From Streptosporangium carneum (GTDB taxonomy: Bacteria > Actinomycetota > Actinomycetes > Streptosporangiales > Streptosporangiaceae), in the NCBI RefSeq assembly GCF_027922005.1, contig NZ_BSEV01000005.1:186001-250000 (forward strand): 64,000 nt of DNA, read 5' to 3'. Positions 43,986 to 53,669 of this stretch are shown in pieces (the first letter of the stretch is position 1; every line of letters starts with the position of its first letter). Made by a program: the position numbers and the translations under genes. The notes below the pieces were generated by a model, which was not told the origin of the DNA, searched no databases, and saw only the letters and a program-made list of their open reading frames with translations.

Positions 43986-44642
43986 CTAGGTGCCCGTGGG
44001 CGTGGGGGTCGACACCTCCGTCGGCGCCGGGGCCCTCGTCTCCTCCGTCGGCGGACACTCGTCGGCCGTGCACGGGTTGTCCGAGGGAACGCCCGTCTCG
44101 GAGGGCTCGGGGGCCGGCGGCTCGGTCTCCCTGCACCCCTTGGACAGCCCCTCCGGCTCGACCGTGGTGTTGCTCGGGGGCGTCGGGCAGGTGGGCGACG
44201 GCGTGGGCTTCGGAGTCCTGGACGGCTTCGCCGACGGCTTCGGGGTCGGCGTCGCGGACCTGGAGCCGGTCGGGGCCGGCGGGGGCGGGGTGAGGCCCCC
44301 CGGCCTCGTGGTGACCGGGGCCGGCGTGTCGTTCTGCCTGGGCGGCCGTGAGGTGGCCAGCATCTCCGGCGGGGCCGAGACGGTGTAGTTGACCTCGCCG
44401 CTCTGCACCTGCTTGATGACCTCCTGGCGGAACTGCGGCACCACCATGACGACGGACGCCGCGACGAGGACCGCGCCCGCGACGGAGGCTCCGACGCGCC
44501 ACCACATCAGCCCGCGGAGCCCTCGTCGTTCTATGCGGGCACGGATGATCTCCAGTCCGTCAGGGGAGGGAACGACCGAGTTCGCCTCCGCGCTCAGGGC
44601 ACGGCGGAGCAGCTCGCCGTACTCGTCGGGGGAGTCGGTCAT
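43986..44642 (-). CDS. Membrane protein downstream of the sigma factor, probable anti-sigma
   Basis: 218 residues. A ~45-residue cytoplasmic N-terminus (LLRRALSAEANSVVPSPDGLEIIRARI) precedes one membrane helix (VGASVAGAVLVAASVVMVV). The extracytoplasmic remainder of ~145 residues is Pro/Thr/Glu-rich and has four Cys. It starts inside the sigma factor stop (ATGA), so the two are co-translated, the usual layout of an ECF sigma and its membrane anti-sigma. No classical zinc HxxxCxxC motif is present, so the role is inferred from position. Confidence 0.75.
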   Translation of the reverse strand: MTDSPDEYGELLRRALSAEANSVVPSPDGLEIIRARIERRGLRGLMWWRVGASVAGAVLVAASVVMVVPQFRQEVIKQVQSGEVNYTVSAPPEMLATSRPPRQNDTPAPVTTRPGGLTPPPPAPTGSRSATPTPKPSAKPSRTPKPTPSPTCPTPPSNTTVEPEGLSKGCRETEPPAPEPSETGVPSDNPCTADECPPTEETRAPAPTEVSTPTPTGT

Positions 44643-45274
44643 GACAGTTGCTCCAGTGAGGTTCGTAGGGCGGCCATACCGCGCGCCGTGTGGCTCTTGA
44701 CCGCGCCCTTGCTGATGCCCATCGCGTGGGCGATCTGCGCTTCGGACAGGTCCCCGTAGTAGCGCAGGACCAGGGCCTCCCGCTGTCGGGCGGGCAGGCC
44801 GCGGAGCGCCTCGATGACGGCGGACCTCTCCAGCTCGCCTATCGCGCCGTTCTCGGCGCTGGGCGCGTCCGGCAGTCCCTTGGGCGCGTACTTCTCCACG
44901 ACCGCTCGGTGCCGGAGCACGGAGCGCGATCGGTTGACGACCGATTGGCGCAGGTAGGCGAGTGCCTTGTCGGTGTCACGCAGGCGGCGCCAGGCGCCGT
45001 GAATGGCGACGAACGCATCCTGCACGACCTCCTCCGCGGTTGCCATGTCGCGGACGAGCAGTACTGCGAGACGCACAAGAGACCGATAGTGCGCGCTGTA
45101 GAGCGCGGTAACGGCCATGTCGGCGTCCCAACCGACGGGCACCGCCCCCAGCGACCTGTCGGCCACGAGGGTCTCGGTTGTCACATCAGTGGGACGCTCG
45201 GCCTTCCCAGAGGGTTTACGCTCTTCCGGTTCATTAGGGGGCATGACCCAGTCGTGTCCTCGCCAGGCGGCCAT
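44639..45274 (-). CDS. ECF sigma factor, SigE family
   Basis: 211 residues. Region 2 is SLVRLAVLLVRDMATAEEVVQDAF and region 4 is LPARQREALVLRYYGDLSEAQIAHAMGISKGAVKSHTARGM, the SigE-family (SigM-like) actinobacterial pattern. A ~45-residue hydrophilic N-terminal extension precedes region 2. ATG 45274 or the in-frame ATG 45244 may be the start. Followed in the same operon by a membrane protein likely to hold it inactive. Confidence 0.92.
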   Translation of the reverse strand: MAAWRGHDWVMPPNEPEERKPSGKAERPTDVTTETLVADRSLGAVPVGWDADMAVTALYSAHYRSLVRLAVLLVRDMATAEEVVQDAFVAIHGAWRRLRDTDKALAYLRQSVVNRSRSVLRHRAVVEKYAPKGLPDAPSAENGAIGELERSAVIEALRGLPARQREALVLRYYGDLSEAQIAHAMGISKGAVKSHTARGMAALRTSLEQLS

Positions 45275-45387
45275 ATCGTGCTAATCGCAGGCTCTGTCGT
45301 TGTTGAAGTTTTGCACACTTACCTTAGCTGGGTGGATCTTTGTTTGCTGACGATGGACCATCACCGATTGACAACGGCGCGAGGGGA

Positions 45388-45393
45388 TAGGGT
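45388..45393 (+). promoter_or_regulatory. -10 hexamer for a leaderless HIT gene
   Basis: TAGGGT ends 6 bases before ATG 45400. A TTGACA at 45368-45373 is only 14 bases from it, a short spacer. Confidence 0.5.
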
Positions 45394-45399
45394 GCCCGC

Positions 45400-45753
45400 A
45401 TGGTGACCGAAGCCGAGTGTCTGTTCTGCAAGATCGCGGCCGGGGAGATCCCCGCGAAGATCGTCCACGAGACCGAGCGCACCGTGGCCTTCAGGGACGT
45501 CAACCCCCAGGCGCCGACCCACGTGCTCGTGATCCCCAAGGGCCACTATCCGAACGCGGCGGCGCTGGCCGCAGCCGACGACGGCCTCGCCGACGAGGTG
45601 TTCAAGGCGGCGCACGCGGTCGCTGAGCAGGAGGGGATCGCCGAGTCGGGCTACCGTCTGGTGTTCAACACCGGCCCCGGCGCGGGCCAGACCGTCTTCC
45701 ACGTGCACGGGCACGTGCTGGGCGGACGCGGCCTGACCTGGCCGCCCGGGTAG
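45400..45753 (+). CDS. HIT family nucleotide-binding protein
   Basis: 117 residues. LFCKIAAGEIPAKIVHE and the HxHxHxx-type catalytic triad FHVHGHVLGGR (HINT/HinT group) are present. HinT hydrolyses nucleoside phosphoramidates. It precedes phoH as in many actinobacteria. Confidence 0.92.
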   Translation: MVTEAECLFCKIAAGEIPAKIVHETERTVAFRDVNPQAPTHVLVIPKGHYPNAAALAAADDGLADEVFKAAHAVAEQEGIAESGYRLVFNTGPGAGQTVFHVHGHVLGGRGLTWPPG

Positions 45754-45845
45754 AAATCGGAAAGCGCGATCGCCGCGATCACGGATACGATGGCGTAGAA
45801 GTCCGAAGCCGATATCTGGAGGCGAACAGGCCGAAAGGCCCGCCT

Positions 45846-46918
<1,073 letters not shown>

Positions 46919-46922
<4 letters not shown>

Positions 46923-47401
46923 GCATCGAGGTGAACAACGAGTCCGGCGTCGAGATCGACGAGGGGCTCATCGTCTCGCTGGCCGGGCACGTGCTCGAGC
47001 GGATGGACATCAACCCGCTCGCCGAGCTGTCCATCCTCGTCGTCGACGAGGAGGCCATGTCGGTGCTGCACGAGCAGTGGATGGGCGAGCCGGGCCCGAC
47101 GGACGTGCTCGCCTTCCCGATGGACGAACTGCGTCCCGGACCCGGCAGCGGAGCCCGCCAGGAGGGCGACGCCCCCACCGACCCCGCGCTCCTCGGCGAC
47201 GTGGTGCTCTGCCCGCAGGTGGCCGCCAAGCAGGCGGCCGAGGCGGGGCACAGCACCGCGGCGGAGCTGGAGCTGCTGTGCACGCACGGCATCCTCCACC
47301 TGCTCGGCTACGACCACGCGGAGCCCGAGGAGCACAAGGAGATGTTCGGCCTGCAGGGCGAGCTCCTGGAGTCGTGGCGGGAGGTGCGCCCCCAGCGGTG
47401 A
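46919..47401 (+). CDS. ybeY: Endoribonuclease YbeY
   Basis: 160 residues. The zinc-binding [11 protein letters not shown] motif near residue 121 and [12 protein letters not shown] are diagnostic. It processes the 3' end of 16S rRNA. The start overlaps phoH and its stop overlaps the CorC gene start (GTGA). Confidence 0.95.
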
Positions 47402-48702
47402 ACCTCGCCAACGGGTGGTTGTTCTCGGCCGTCGTCCTCGTCGTGGTCGGCGGTCTGATAGCCAGCGCGGAGACGGCCCTGACCCGCATCTCGCGGGTGC
47501 GGGCCGAGGAGTTCGTCCGCGAGAGCCGCAGGGGCGCGACGCGCCTGCAGGCGATCGTCGCCGACCCGCCGCGCTACCTCAACCTGCTGCTTCTGCTCCG
47601 TCTGAGCTGCGAGCTGGTCGCCACGGTGATCGCCACGCTGCTCTTCATCGACTGGCTCGGCGACAAGGGCGGGGCCTACGCCGCCGCCGCGGCCGTCATG
47701 ATCGTGATCAGCTATGTGATCGTCGGGGTCTCCCCGCGCACGCTGGGCCGCCAGCACGCCGAGCCGATCGCCCTCGCCAGCGCCCCGCTCGTGTACGGCC
47801 TGACCCGGATCTTCGGCCCGTTGCCCAAGCTGCTCATCCTGCTCGGCAACGCCGTGACGCCGGGAAAGGGCTTCAGGGAGGGGCCGTTCACCTCGGAGGC
47901 TGAGCTGCGCGACCTGGTCGACCTGGCCGAGGAGCGCAGGGTCATCGAGCCCGACGAGCGCGAGATGATCCATTCGGTCTTCGAGCTCGGTGACACCCTG
48001 GTCCGCGAGGTCATGGTGCCCCGCACCGACATGGTCTTCATCGAGCGCGGCAAGACCCTGAACCAGGCGCTTTCGCTCGCCCTGCGCAGCGGGTTCTCCC
48101 GCATCCCCGTGGTCGGGGAGAACGAGGACGACGTCATCGGCATCGCCTATCTCAAGGACATCGTGCGCCGGGTGCAGGAGACCGGTGACGACGGCCGTGC
48201 CGAGCAGGTCGAGACGATCATGCGGTCGGCCACGTACGTGCCCGAGAGCAAGCCCATCGACCAGCTCCTGCGCGAGATGCAGGCCCGTCAGATCCACCAG
48301 GCCATCGTCATCGACGAGTACGGCGGGACCGCGGGCCTGGTCACGATCGAGGACATCCTCGAGGAGATCGTGGGCGAGATCACCGACGAGTACGACCAGG
48401 AGGTTCCCCGGGTCGAGCCGCTGGACGACGGTTCCGTCAGGGTGACCGCCCGGCTTCCCGTGGGCGACCTGGCCGACCTGTTCCACATCGAGCTCGAGGT
48501 GGACGACGTCGAGACCGTGGGCGGGCTGCTGGCCCACGCGCTCGGCCGGGTGCCGATCGCGGGCTCGGAGGCCGTGGTCGAGGGTCTCAGCCTGACGGCG
48601 GAGAGCCTCGCGGGGCGTCGCAACCGGATCGGCACGGTCCTCGTCCGGCGGATCACCCCCGCGGAACCCGACTCGGTCGGAGCCTCGGCCGGACACGACT
48701 GA
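47398..48702 (+). CDS. CNNM/CBS/CorC-type membrane transporter protein
   Basis: 434 residues. A DUF21/CNNM membrane domain with about four helices is followed by a tandem CBS pair ([14 protein letters not shown] and [19 protein letters not shown]...[27 protein letters not shown]) and a CorC_HlyC domain. Related proteins export magnesium or cobalt. GTG 47398 overlaps the ybeY stop. Often mislabelled hemolysin. Confidence 0.93.
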   Translation: MNLANGWLFSAVVLVVVGGLIASAETALTRISRVRAEEFVRESRRGATRLQAIVADPPRYLNLLLLLRLSCELVATVIATLLFIDWLGDKGGAYAAAAAVMIVISYVIVGVSPRTLGRQHAEPIALASAPLVYGLTRIFGPLPKLLILLGNAVTPGKGFREGPFTSEAELRDLVDLAEERRVIEPDEREMIHSVFELGDTLVREVMVPRTDMVFIERGKTLNQALSLALRSGFSRIPVVGENEDDVIGIAYLKDIVRRVQETGDDGRAEQVETIMRSATYVPESKPIDQLLREMQARQIHQAIVIDEYGGTAGLVTIEDILEEIVGEITDEYDQEVPRVEPLDDGSVRVTARLPVGDLADLFHIELEVDDVETVGGLLAHALGRVPIAGSEAVVEGLSLTAESLAGRRNRIGTVLVRRITPAEPDSVGASAGHD

Positions 48703-49087
48703 CCCGGGGATCCGCGCCGTCGCCTCTCACCCGGCCGGCCCGCGCTCTGGCCGCGCCGGTACGGCGGGCAGGTCCCGCAAGCGGCCCGCAAGCGGTCTGC
48801 AAGCGGGCCCTGCCACTCTCATCTCACGGCACCTGGTCGCGCGGGGCCGGTGGGGATGTCCTCGACGCCGGGAGGGGTTCGCGGCGCGGGGACGATCCCC
48901 GGGGGGAGAAGAGGGCGCGGGACGGTCGCCAGACCGTTTCTCGTCTTTCGCTGAAGGGTGTTCTCGGCCATATGGCGTGGTTGAGGGCACCCTTAGGCGT
49001 TTCTTGATGATTGCCGCTTTTGGTGACGGGGAAGAAAGCGGATCGGCGGGGATAAGTCGCCTCGCACATGACATCGGGGGATTAGTC
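48703..49087. other. Spacer between CorC and lipoprotein genes
   Basis: 385 bases with no credible gene. The last 150 bases are AT-richer and should carry the lipoprotein promoter; AAGGGTG (48953) and CACCCTT (48987) could pair over a long loop. Confidence 0.4.
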
Positions 49088-49771
49088 ATGACGCGGGGGA
49101 TTCGAATTGTCATTACGGCTGCCGTCTGCGGGTTTCTGGCGGGAGGGCCCGCGGCGTGCGGCGGGTCGGCCGACGGCGGCGGGCCGGTCGACGGAGGCCG
49201 CACCGCGAAGGGGCCCGACGCGGAGCTCGCACGGCTGCGAGGGCTGCTGAAGGCGGAGGCCTCGACGCTTCCAGACGGATTCTCCGCCCGGCCGCGCGAC
49301 GGATGGTCGCCCCCGTTCCGGGCGGCCGACCAGGACTGCCGGCTCCTCCTCGACGCGGCAGGAGGCGGCCCGGCCCGGCGGGACGGGGAGACGAGGGTGG
49401 CGGTGACCTACCCCGGCGACAGGCTCGGCGAGCTGGCCGGGGTCAGCCTCGCCTCGTACGCGGGGGAGGGCGCGGAGCTCCGCTTCGCGGAACTGACCGA
49501 GGCGCTGGGCCGCTGCCGGGTCGCCGCGGTCTCCCGGGCGACGAAGGGCACCTCCTTCAAGGTCTCCGACCTGAGACTGGAGGCCGTCGGCACCGCCGTA
49601 CAGGCCAGGAGGCTGCACGGCAGGCTCAACGGATACCCCTACGAGATGCACCTGGTCTTCGCCCTCACCGGGCACACCCTGGTCTCGCTGGTGCACGCCG
49701 GAGTCGCGGACGTCGACGCGGAGCGCACCGGGCAGCTCGCCCGGTCGCTCGTCGGCCAGGCGGCTCCGTGA
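49088..49771 (+). CDS. Putative lipoprotein of unknown function
   Basis: 227 residues from ATG 49088 (GGGGG upstream). A signal peptide (IRIVITAAVCGFLAGGPAAC) ends in Cys24 followed by a Gly/Ser linker, a plausible but non-ideal lipobox. The mature part is one alpha/beta domain ending ALTGHTLVSLVHAGVADVDAERTGQLAR. No domain recognised. It interrupts the otherwise conserved CorC-deaminase-era order. Confidence 0.78.
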   Translation: MTRGIRIVITAAVCGFLAGGPAACGGSADGGGPVDGGRTAKGPDAELARLRGLLKAEASTLPDGFSARPRDGWSPPFRAADQDCRLLLDAAGGGPARRDGETRVAVTYPGDRLGELAGVSLASYAGEGAELRFAELTEALGRCRVAAVSRATKGTSFKVSDLRLEAVGTAVQARRLHGRLNGYPYEMHLVFALTGHTLVSLVHAGVADVDAERTGQLARSLVGQAAP

Positions 49772-49830
49772 CCCGAGCCCGGGCGCCGAGACCGGGGCAG
49801 GGGCGGTCGCGCCCGATCCCGCGGGCTGAA

Positions 49831-49836
49831 TACCCT
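49831..49836 (+). promoter_or_regulatory. -10 hexamer for a leaderless deaminase-like gene
   Basis: TACCCT ends 6 bases before GTG 49843. Confidence 0.55.
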
Positions 49837-49842
49837 TGTGCC

Positions 49843-50175
49843 GTGAGTGACGTGACCCTCGACCCCGAGGACAACAAGATCATCGTGCTGGCCCGCTCGG
49901 CCCGCGCCCGCAACGGCGCCGCCGAGGGGGCGGCCGTGCGCGACGAGACAGGGCGGACCTACTCGGCGACCAACGTGGCGTTGCCGTCGCTGACGCTGTC
50001 GGCGTTGCAGGTGGCCGTGGCGATGGCCGTCTCCAGCGGAGCGGAGTCCCTGGAGGCGGCGGCGCTGGTCACGGCGGGCGACGGTCCCGCGGAGGCGGAC
50101 GTGCTGGCCGTCCGTGATCTGGGCGGTCAGAGGCTGCTGGTGGCCGGCCCCGACGGGACGTTGCGTCAGAGCTGA
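49843..50175 (+). CDS. Cytidine deaminase-like protein lacking catalytic residues
   Basis: 110 residues. Length, fold order and location before era match the cytidine deaminase-like protein of actinobacteria: NKIIVLARSARARNGAAEGAAVRDETGRTYSATNVALPS mirrors the CDA N-terminal half. However the zinc ligand motif C/HAE is replaced by LSALQVA and no PCxxC is present. It should not bind zinc or deaminate. Start decided by the -10 hexamer 6 bases upstream. Confidence 0.75.
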   Translation: MSDVTLDPEDNKIIVLARSARARNGAAEGAAVRDETGRTYSATNVALPSLTLSALQVAVAMAVSSGAESLEAAALVTAGDGPAEADVLAVRDLGGQRLLVAGPDGTLRQS

Positions 50176-50201
50176 GCCCGGCATCGGGGACAATGGTTGG
50201 C

Positions 50202-51113
50202 GTGAGTTCCTCAGCTGCTGATTTCCATGCCGGTTTCGCCTGCTTCGTCGGCAGGCCCAACGTCGGCAAATCCACGCTGATGAACGCGTTGGTCGGCACG
50301 AAGGTGGCGATCACCTCGTCCAAGCCCCAGACCACCCGCCGGGCCATCAGGGGCATCGTCCACCGCCCGGACGCCCAGCTCGTCATCGTGGACACCCCCG
50401 GCCTGCACCGGCCCCGCACCCTGCTGGGCGAGCGGCTGGACAGCCTGGTGCTGTCCACCCTCACCGAGGTCGACGTGATCGGCTTCTGCGTGCCCGCCAA
50501 CGAGCCCGTCGGCAAGGGCGACCGGTTCATCGCCGAGAAGCTCGGCGCGGTCAAGAAGACCCCGGTCGTCGCCGTGGTGACCAAGTGCGACCTGGCGACC
50601 CGTGAGCAGATCGCCGCCCAGCTGCTGGCGGTCTCCCAGCTCGCCGACTTCGCGGAGATCGTCCCGGTCTCGGCGGAGTCGGGGGAGCAGCTCGACGTGG
50701 TGGCCGACGTGCTGATCGACCGGCTCCCCGAGAGCCCTCCGCTGTACGAGGGGGGCCAGCTCACCGACGAGCCCGAGCAGGTGCTGGTGGGCGAGCTGAT
50801 CCGTGAGGCCGCGCTGGAGGGCGTCAGGGACGAGCTGCCGCACTCGATCGCGGTCGTCGTCGACGAGATGCTGCCCCGTGAGGGCCGCGACGACCTGCTG
50901 GACATCTACGCCCACATGTTCGTCGAGCGTCCCTCGCAGAAGGCCATCGTGATCGGGCACAAGGGCGCCCGCCTCAAGGAGGTCGGCAGCAACGCCCGTA
51001 AGCACATCGAGGCGCTGCTCGGCACCCGGGTCTACCTCGACCTGCGGATCAGCGTCGCCAAGGACTGGCAGCGCGACCCCAAGCAGCTGCGTCGTCTGGG
51101 CTTCTACGACTGA
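50202..51113 (+). CDS. era: GTPase Era
   Basis: 303 residues. G1 GRPNVGKSTL, G3 VDTPGLHRPR, G4 VTKCD, and a C-terminal KH domain with VIGHKGARLKEVG. Era binds 16S rRNA for 30S assembly. GTG 50202 gives the usual N-terminus and has GACAAT ending 7 bases upstream, so it may be leaderless; ATG 50193 is an alternative adding 3 residues. Confidence 0.96.
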   Translation: MSSSAADFHAGFACFVGRPNVGKSTLMNALVGTKVAITSSKPQTTRRAIRGIVHRPDAQLVIVDTPGLHRPRTLLGERLDSLVLSTLTEVDVIGFCVPANEPVGKGDRFIAEKLGAVKKTPVVAVVTKCDLATREQIAAQLLAVSQLADFAEIVPVSAESGEQLDVVADVLIDRLPESPPLYEGGQLTDEPEQVLVGELIREAALEGVRDELPHSIAVVVDEMLPREGRDDLLDIYAHMFVERPSQKAIVIGHKGARLKEVGSNARKHIEALLGTRVYLDLRISVAKDWQRDPKQLRRLGFYD

Positions 51114-51584
51114 GGCGTGCGCCGGCCCCCGGCGCGGGGCGGCCGGGACGGGCCCGGCGCACGCGGGGGGCGGTCACGACCGCCGCGCGGCCGGACGTCC
51201 AGGCCTCGCGCGGTCGGACGTTCGGTCCTTGTGAGGCCTGGGCCGGGTCCTGTGGGTCCGAGGCCGGGTCTCGTGGGTCCGCGGGGCCTTCGGCCGGGCG
51301 CGTTCCGAACGGCGATGTCCTTCCTGCGCTGACGGCCGCGTGAACGGCGAATTCGCCCGCGGGAATATGCGTGTTCTGTTTGCGCGCGTTCCCGGACGGC
51401 GGTGAGATCGCCCAGGTGGCGCGGTTGCGCGGGCACGGTCTCCGTCGCCGTGGAGAAAGTCGGGAACCCGCACCCCGCCCTGGAAGTTCTCAGGAAAAGG
51501 TCGTTTGGTCTCGGCTTGGTGAAGGCGCGCCCGATTCTCGGAACCGCGACATAGCCTGCGGAAAACAGGAAGCCCAGGGGTGCC
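51114..51584. other. Spacer between era and the binding-protein gene
   Basis: 471 bases. After the era terminator it has short direct repeats built on GTGGGTCCG (51240-51285). The part from 51360 to 51580 is AT-richer and probably promoter. No gene seen. Confidence 0.45.
51115..51164 (+). terminator. era terminator
   Basis: GCGTGCGCCGG (51115-51125) pairs with CCGGCGCACGC (51154-51164), immediately after the era stop. Confidence 0.7.
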
Positions 51585-52658
51585 ATGACTGAAGAGCCTG
51601 CGGGCGTGGAGGCGGCGGCGGAGGAGCCGCGGGTTCTCCCCGAGGACCGTGAGCCGCTGCCCGTCCCGCCGCCGGAGCCGAGGCGGCCCCGGCGCATGAG
51701 ACGCTTCCGGCTCGCCGCGTGGATAGGCCTGGTCCTGGCCGCGCTCGTGGTCGTCGCGTCGGTCCTGTGGGTCAACGGGCCGCCGGCCGAGGACGAACTG
51801 CGGGAGAAGGCCGGGCTGTTCGGCAAGGAACGGCTCACGATCGGCGTCAAGAAGGACACCCCCGGCATCGCGCTGCTCCAGGAACAGGGCGGCAAGCGCG
51901 TCTTCAAGGGGTTCGACATCGAGATCGCCTACATGATCGCCGCCGATCTGGGCTACCCGCGGGACAAGGTCGACTTCATGACCATCGAGACGGAGGACAG
52001 GGCGCGCAGGCAGGCCCAGAACGCCAACGGCGAGTTCGTCAGGGTGGACCTGGTGGTCGCGACCTTCAGCGTGACGCCCTCCAGGAAGGACGACCCCGCG
52101 GTCGGCTTCTCCACGCCCTACCTCCTCACCGAGCAGTCCGTGGTGACCAGGTCCGACTACTCCGGGAAGATCACTTCTCTGGGGCAGCTGAAGGACAAGA
52201 AGGTCTGCACTCTCGGCACCTCGACCTCGGAGACCGAGCTGGAGAGGGCGACGAAGGCGGACGTCACCGGCAAGAACCTGATCAGCGACTGCGTGGACGG
52301 ACTGAAGAACGGCGAGTTCGACGCGGTGACGACCGACGCGGCGATCCTGGCCGGATTCGTCGCGGAGTCGGGCGGGACGCTCAAGCACCACGACATCGCC
52401 CTGGAGGCGACCGAGATGTGGGCGGTCAACGCGGGCCCGAACGTCGCCCTGCGCACCCTGGTCGACCTCTCGCTCTACCGGTCGTACGCCGACCCGCAGG
52501 ACCACAGGTGGGAGAAGGCCTACGAGACCTACATCGACCCGATGCTCTCGGTCGACGTCAACGTGGCCCAGGCGGAGCAGCCGTGCGTGCAGCCTCCGCA
52601 GGTGCGCAGGTGGCCGTGGGAGCAGAACCTCCCCGTCCAGGACTGCCCGTCCCGGTGA
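51585..52658 (+). CDS. Membrane-anchored extracellular solute-binding protein (family 3)
   Basis: 357 residues. A Pro-rich cytoplasmic tail of ~40 residues and one membrane helix (43-63) precede an SBP_bac_3 domain: LTIGVKKDTPGIALL, FKGFDIEIAYMIAADLGY, VDLVVATFSVTPSRKDDPAVGFSTPYLL, VCTLGTSTSETEL and FDAVTTDAAILAGF. Polar amino acids are the typical ligands. There is no lipobox and no adjacent ABC permease or ATPase, so it looks more like a sensor than a transporter component. The next gene overlaps it (GTGA). Confidence 0.88.
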   Translation: MTEEPAGVEAAAEEPRVLPEDREPLPVPPPEPRRPRRMRRFRLAAWIGLVLAALVVVASVLWVNGPPAEDELREKAGLFGKERLTIGVKKDTPGIALLQEQGGKRVFKGFDIEIAYMIAADLGYPRDKVDFMTIETEDRARRQAQNANGEFVRVDLVVATFSVTPSRKDDPAVGFSTPYLLTEQSVVTRSDYSGKITSLGQLKDKKVCTLGTSTSETELERATKADVTGKNLISDCVDGLKNGEFDAVTTDAAILAGFVAESGGTLKHHDIALEATEMWAVNAGPNVALRTLVDLSLYRSYADPQDHRWEKAYETYIDPMLSVDVNVAQAEQPCVQPPQVRRWPWEQNLPVQDCPSR

Positions 52659-53662
52659 AGCGCGCCCGGCGCGTCAAGGCCACGCCGAAGAACCAGGAGT
52701 GGCTGCTCACGCTCCTGCCGGTGTTCCCCCTCGTCCTGCTGGTGGTGCGGCTGTGGTACGCCAGCAGGCAGGACACCCAGACGCTGCTCCTGCTCCTGCA
52801 GAGCATCAGCCCGCTCGGGCTGCTCAGCGTCGCCCTGTTGACGGCGCTGTGGGTTCTGCCCGCCCTCGTCCTGGGGGGCAAGGTGCTCGGCACCCTCTAC
52901 TGGATCAGCGCGCGCCGCTCCTCCTGGCTGGTGCGCGCCGCAGAACGGCTTCCCGGCTGGGTGGTGATCCTGGCCGTCGCGGTCGGCCTGTTCTCCTGGC
53001 AGCTGCGGTTCCTGCCCACGCTGGCGATGCTGGCGCTGGCCGCCGCGGGCCTGACGGTCAGGGACCGCTTCCCCCACCGTGAGGAGTTGCGGATCGCGTT
53101 CTGCTACGCGTTGCCCGCGATGGCCGCGATCCTCTCCTACGTGGCGCTGTGGCCCGCCATCGCCGCCGCGGTCGCCGCGCACGACGTGGCGACCGCGCTC
53201 CTGCTGACCCTTCCGCCGGGAGCCGCGGTCCTGCTGACCGGCCCGGTTCCCGAGGTCCCCGCCAGGATGCTCACCCACGGCATCGCCGTCGCGATCGCGG
53301 TGTTCGCGCCGTTCCTGGTGGGCGTGGTCGTGATGCGGGCGCCGATCCTGCCGCTGACCGCCCTTCAGGTGAGCGAGAACGGGTCGCCCCGGGTGCTCGT
53401 CGGCTATCTGGTCGCGAGCGACGACCAGATGTTCACCGTCCTGGGGCGTGACGGCGGGGTGAGCTTCGTCGAGAACGGCACGCTCCAGTCCAGGGTGCTG
53501 TGCCCGGACCCCGGCGCGGTGCCCCGCACCTCGGTGAACCTGCACGGCTGGTACGTCGAGCAGAACGTGGCCTCCTGGCTCGCGCCGACCCGTCCCGTGC
53601 AGCCGGTCGACCCGCGCTGCCAGGGCCGGTCCGTGAAGGACCCGGGGGCGGCCCCCGGGTGA
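52655..53662 (+). CDS. Polytopic membrane protein paired with the binding protein
   Basis: 335 residues. About seven membrane helices fill residues 15-230 (for example LLTLLPVFPLVLLVVRLWY and GIAVAIAVFAPFLVGVVVM), followed by a soluble ~100-residue C-terminus with three Cys. It is not an ABC permease by sequence: no EAA motif is visible. GTG 52655 overlaps the preceding stop. Partner of the anchored binding protein is the likely role; function unknown. Confidence 0.8.
   Translation: MKRARRVKATPKNQEWLLTLLPVFPLVLLVVRLWYASRQDTQTLLLLLQSISPLGLLSVALLTALWVLPALVLGGKVLGTLYWISARRSSWLVRAAERLPGWVVILAVAVGLFSWQLRFLPTLAMLALAAAGLTVRDRFPHREELRIAFCYALPAMAAILSYVALWPAIAAAVAAHDVATALLLTLPPGAAVLLTGPVPEVPARMLTHGIAVAIAVFAPFLVGVVVMRAPILPLTALQVSENGSPRVLVGYLVASDDQMFTVLGRDGGVSFVENGTLQSRVLCPDPGAVPRTSVNLHGWYVEQNVASWLAPTRPVQPVDPRCQGRSVKDPGAAPG
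53640..53660. terminator. Palindromic hairpin at converging gene ends
   Basis: ACCCGGGGGC (53640-53649) and GCCCCCGGGT (53651-53660) form a near-perfect palindrome inside the last codons of the membrane protein, 8 bases from the end of the convergent GNAT gene. Confidence 0.6.
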
Positions 53663-53669
53663 GCGGGGG

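Noticed and set aside
48820..48971. Short minus-strand frame starting MAENTLQRKTRNG
   Set aside because: No ribosome site, Pro/Arg-rich, no sign of a domain; left as intergenic.
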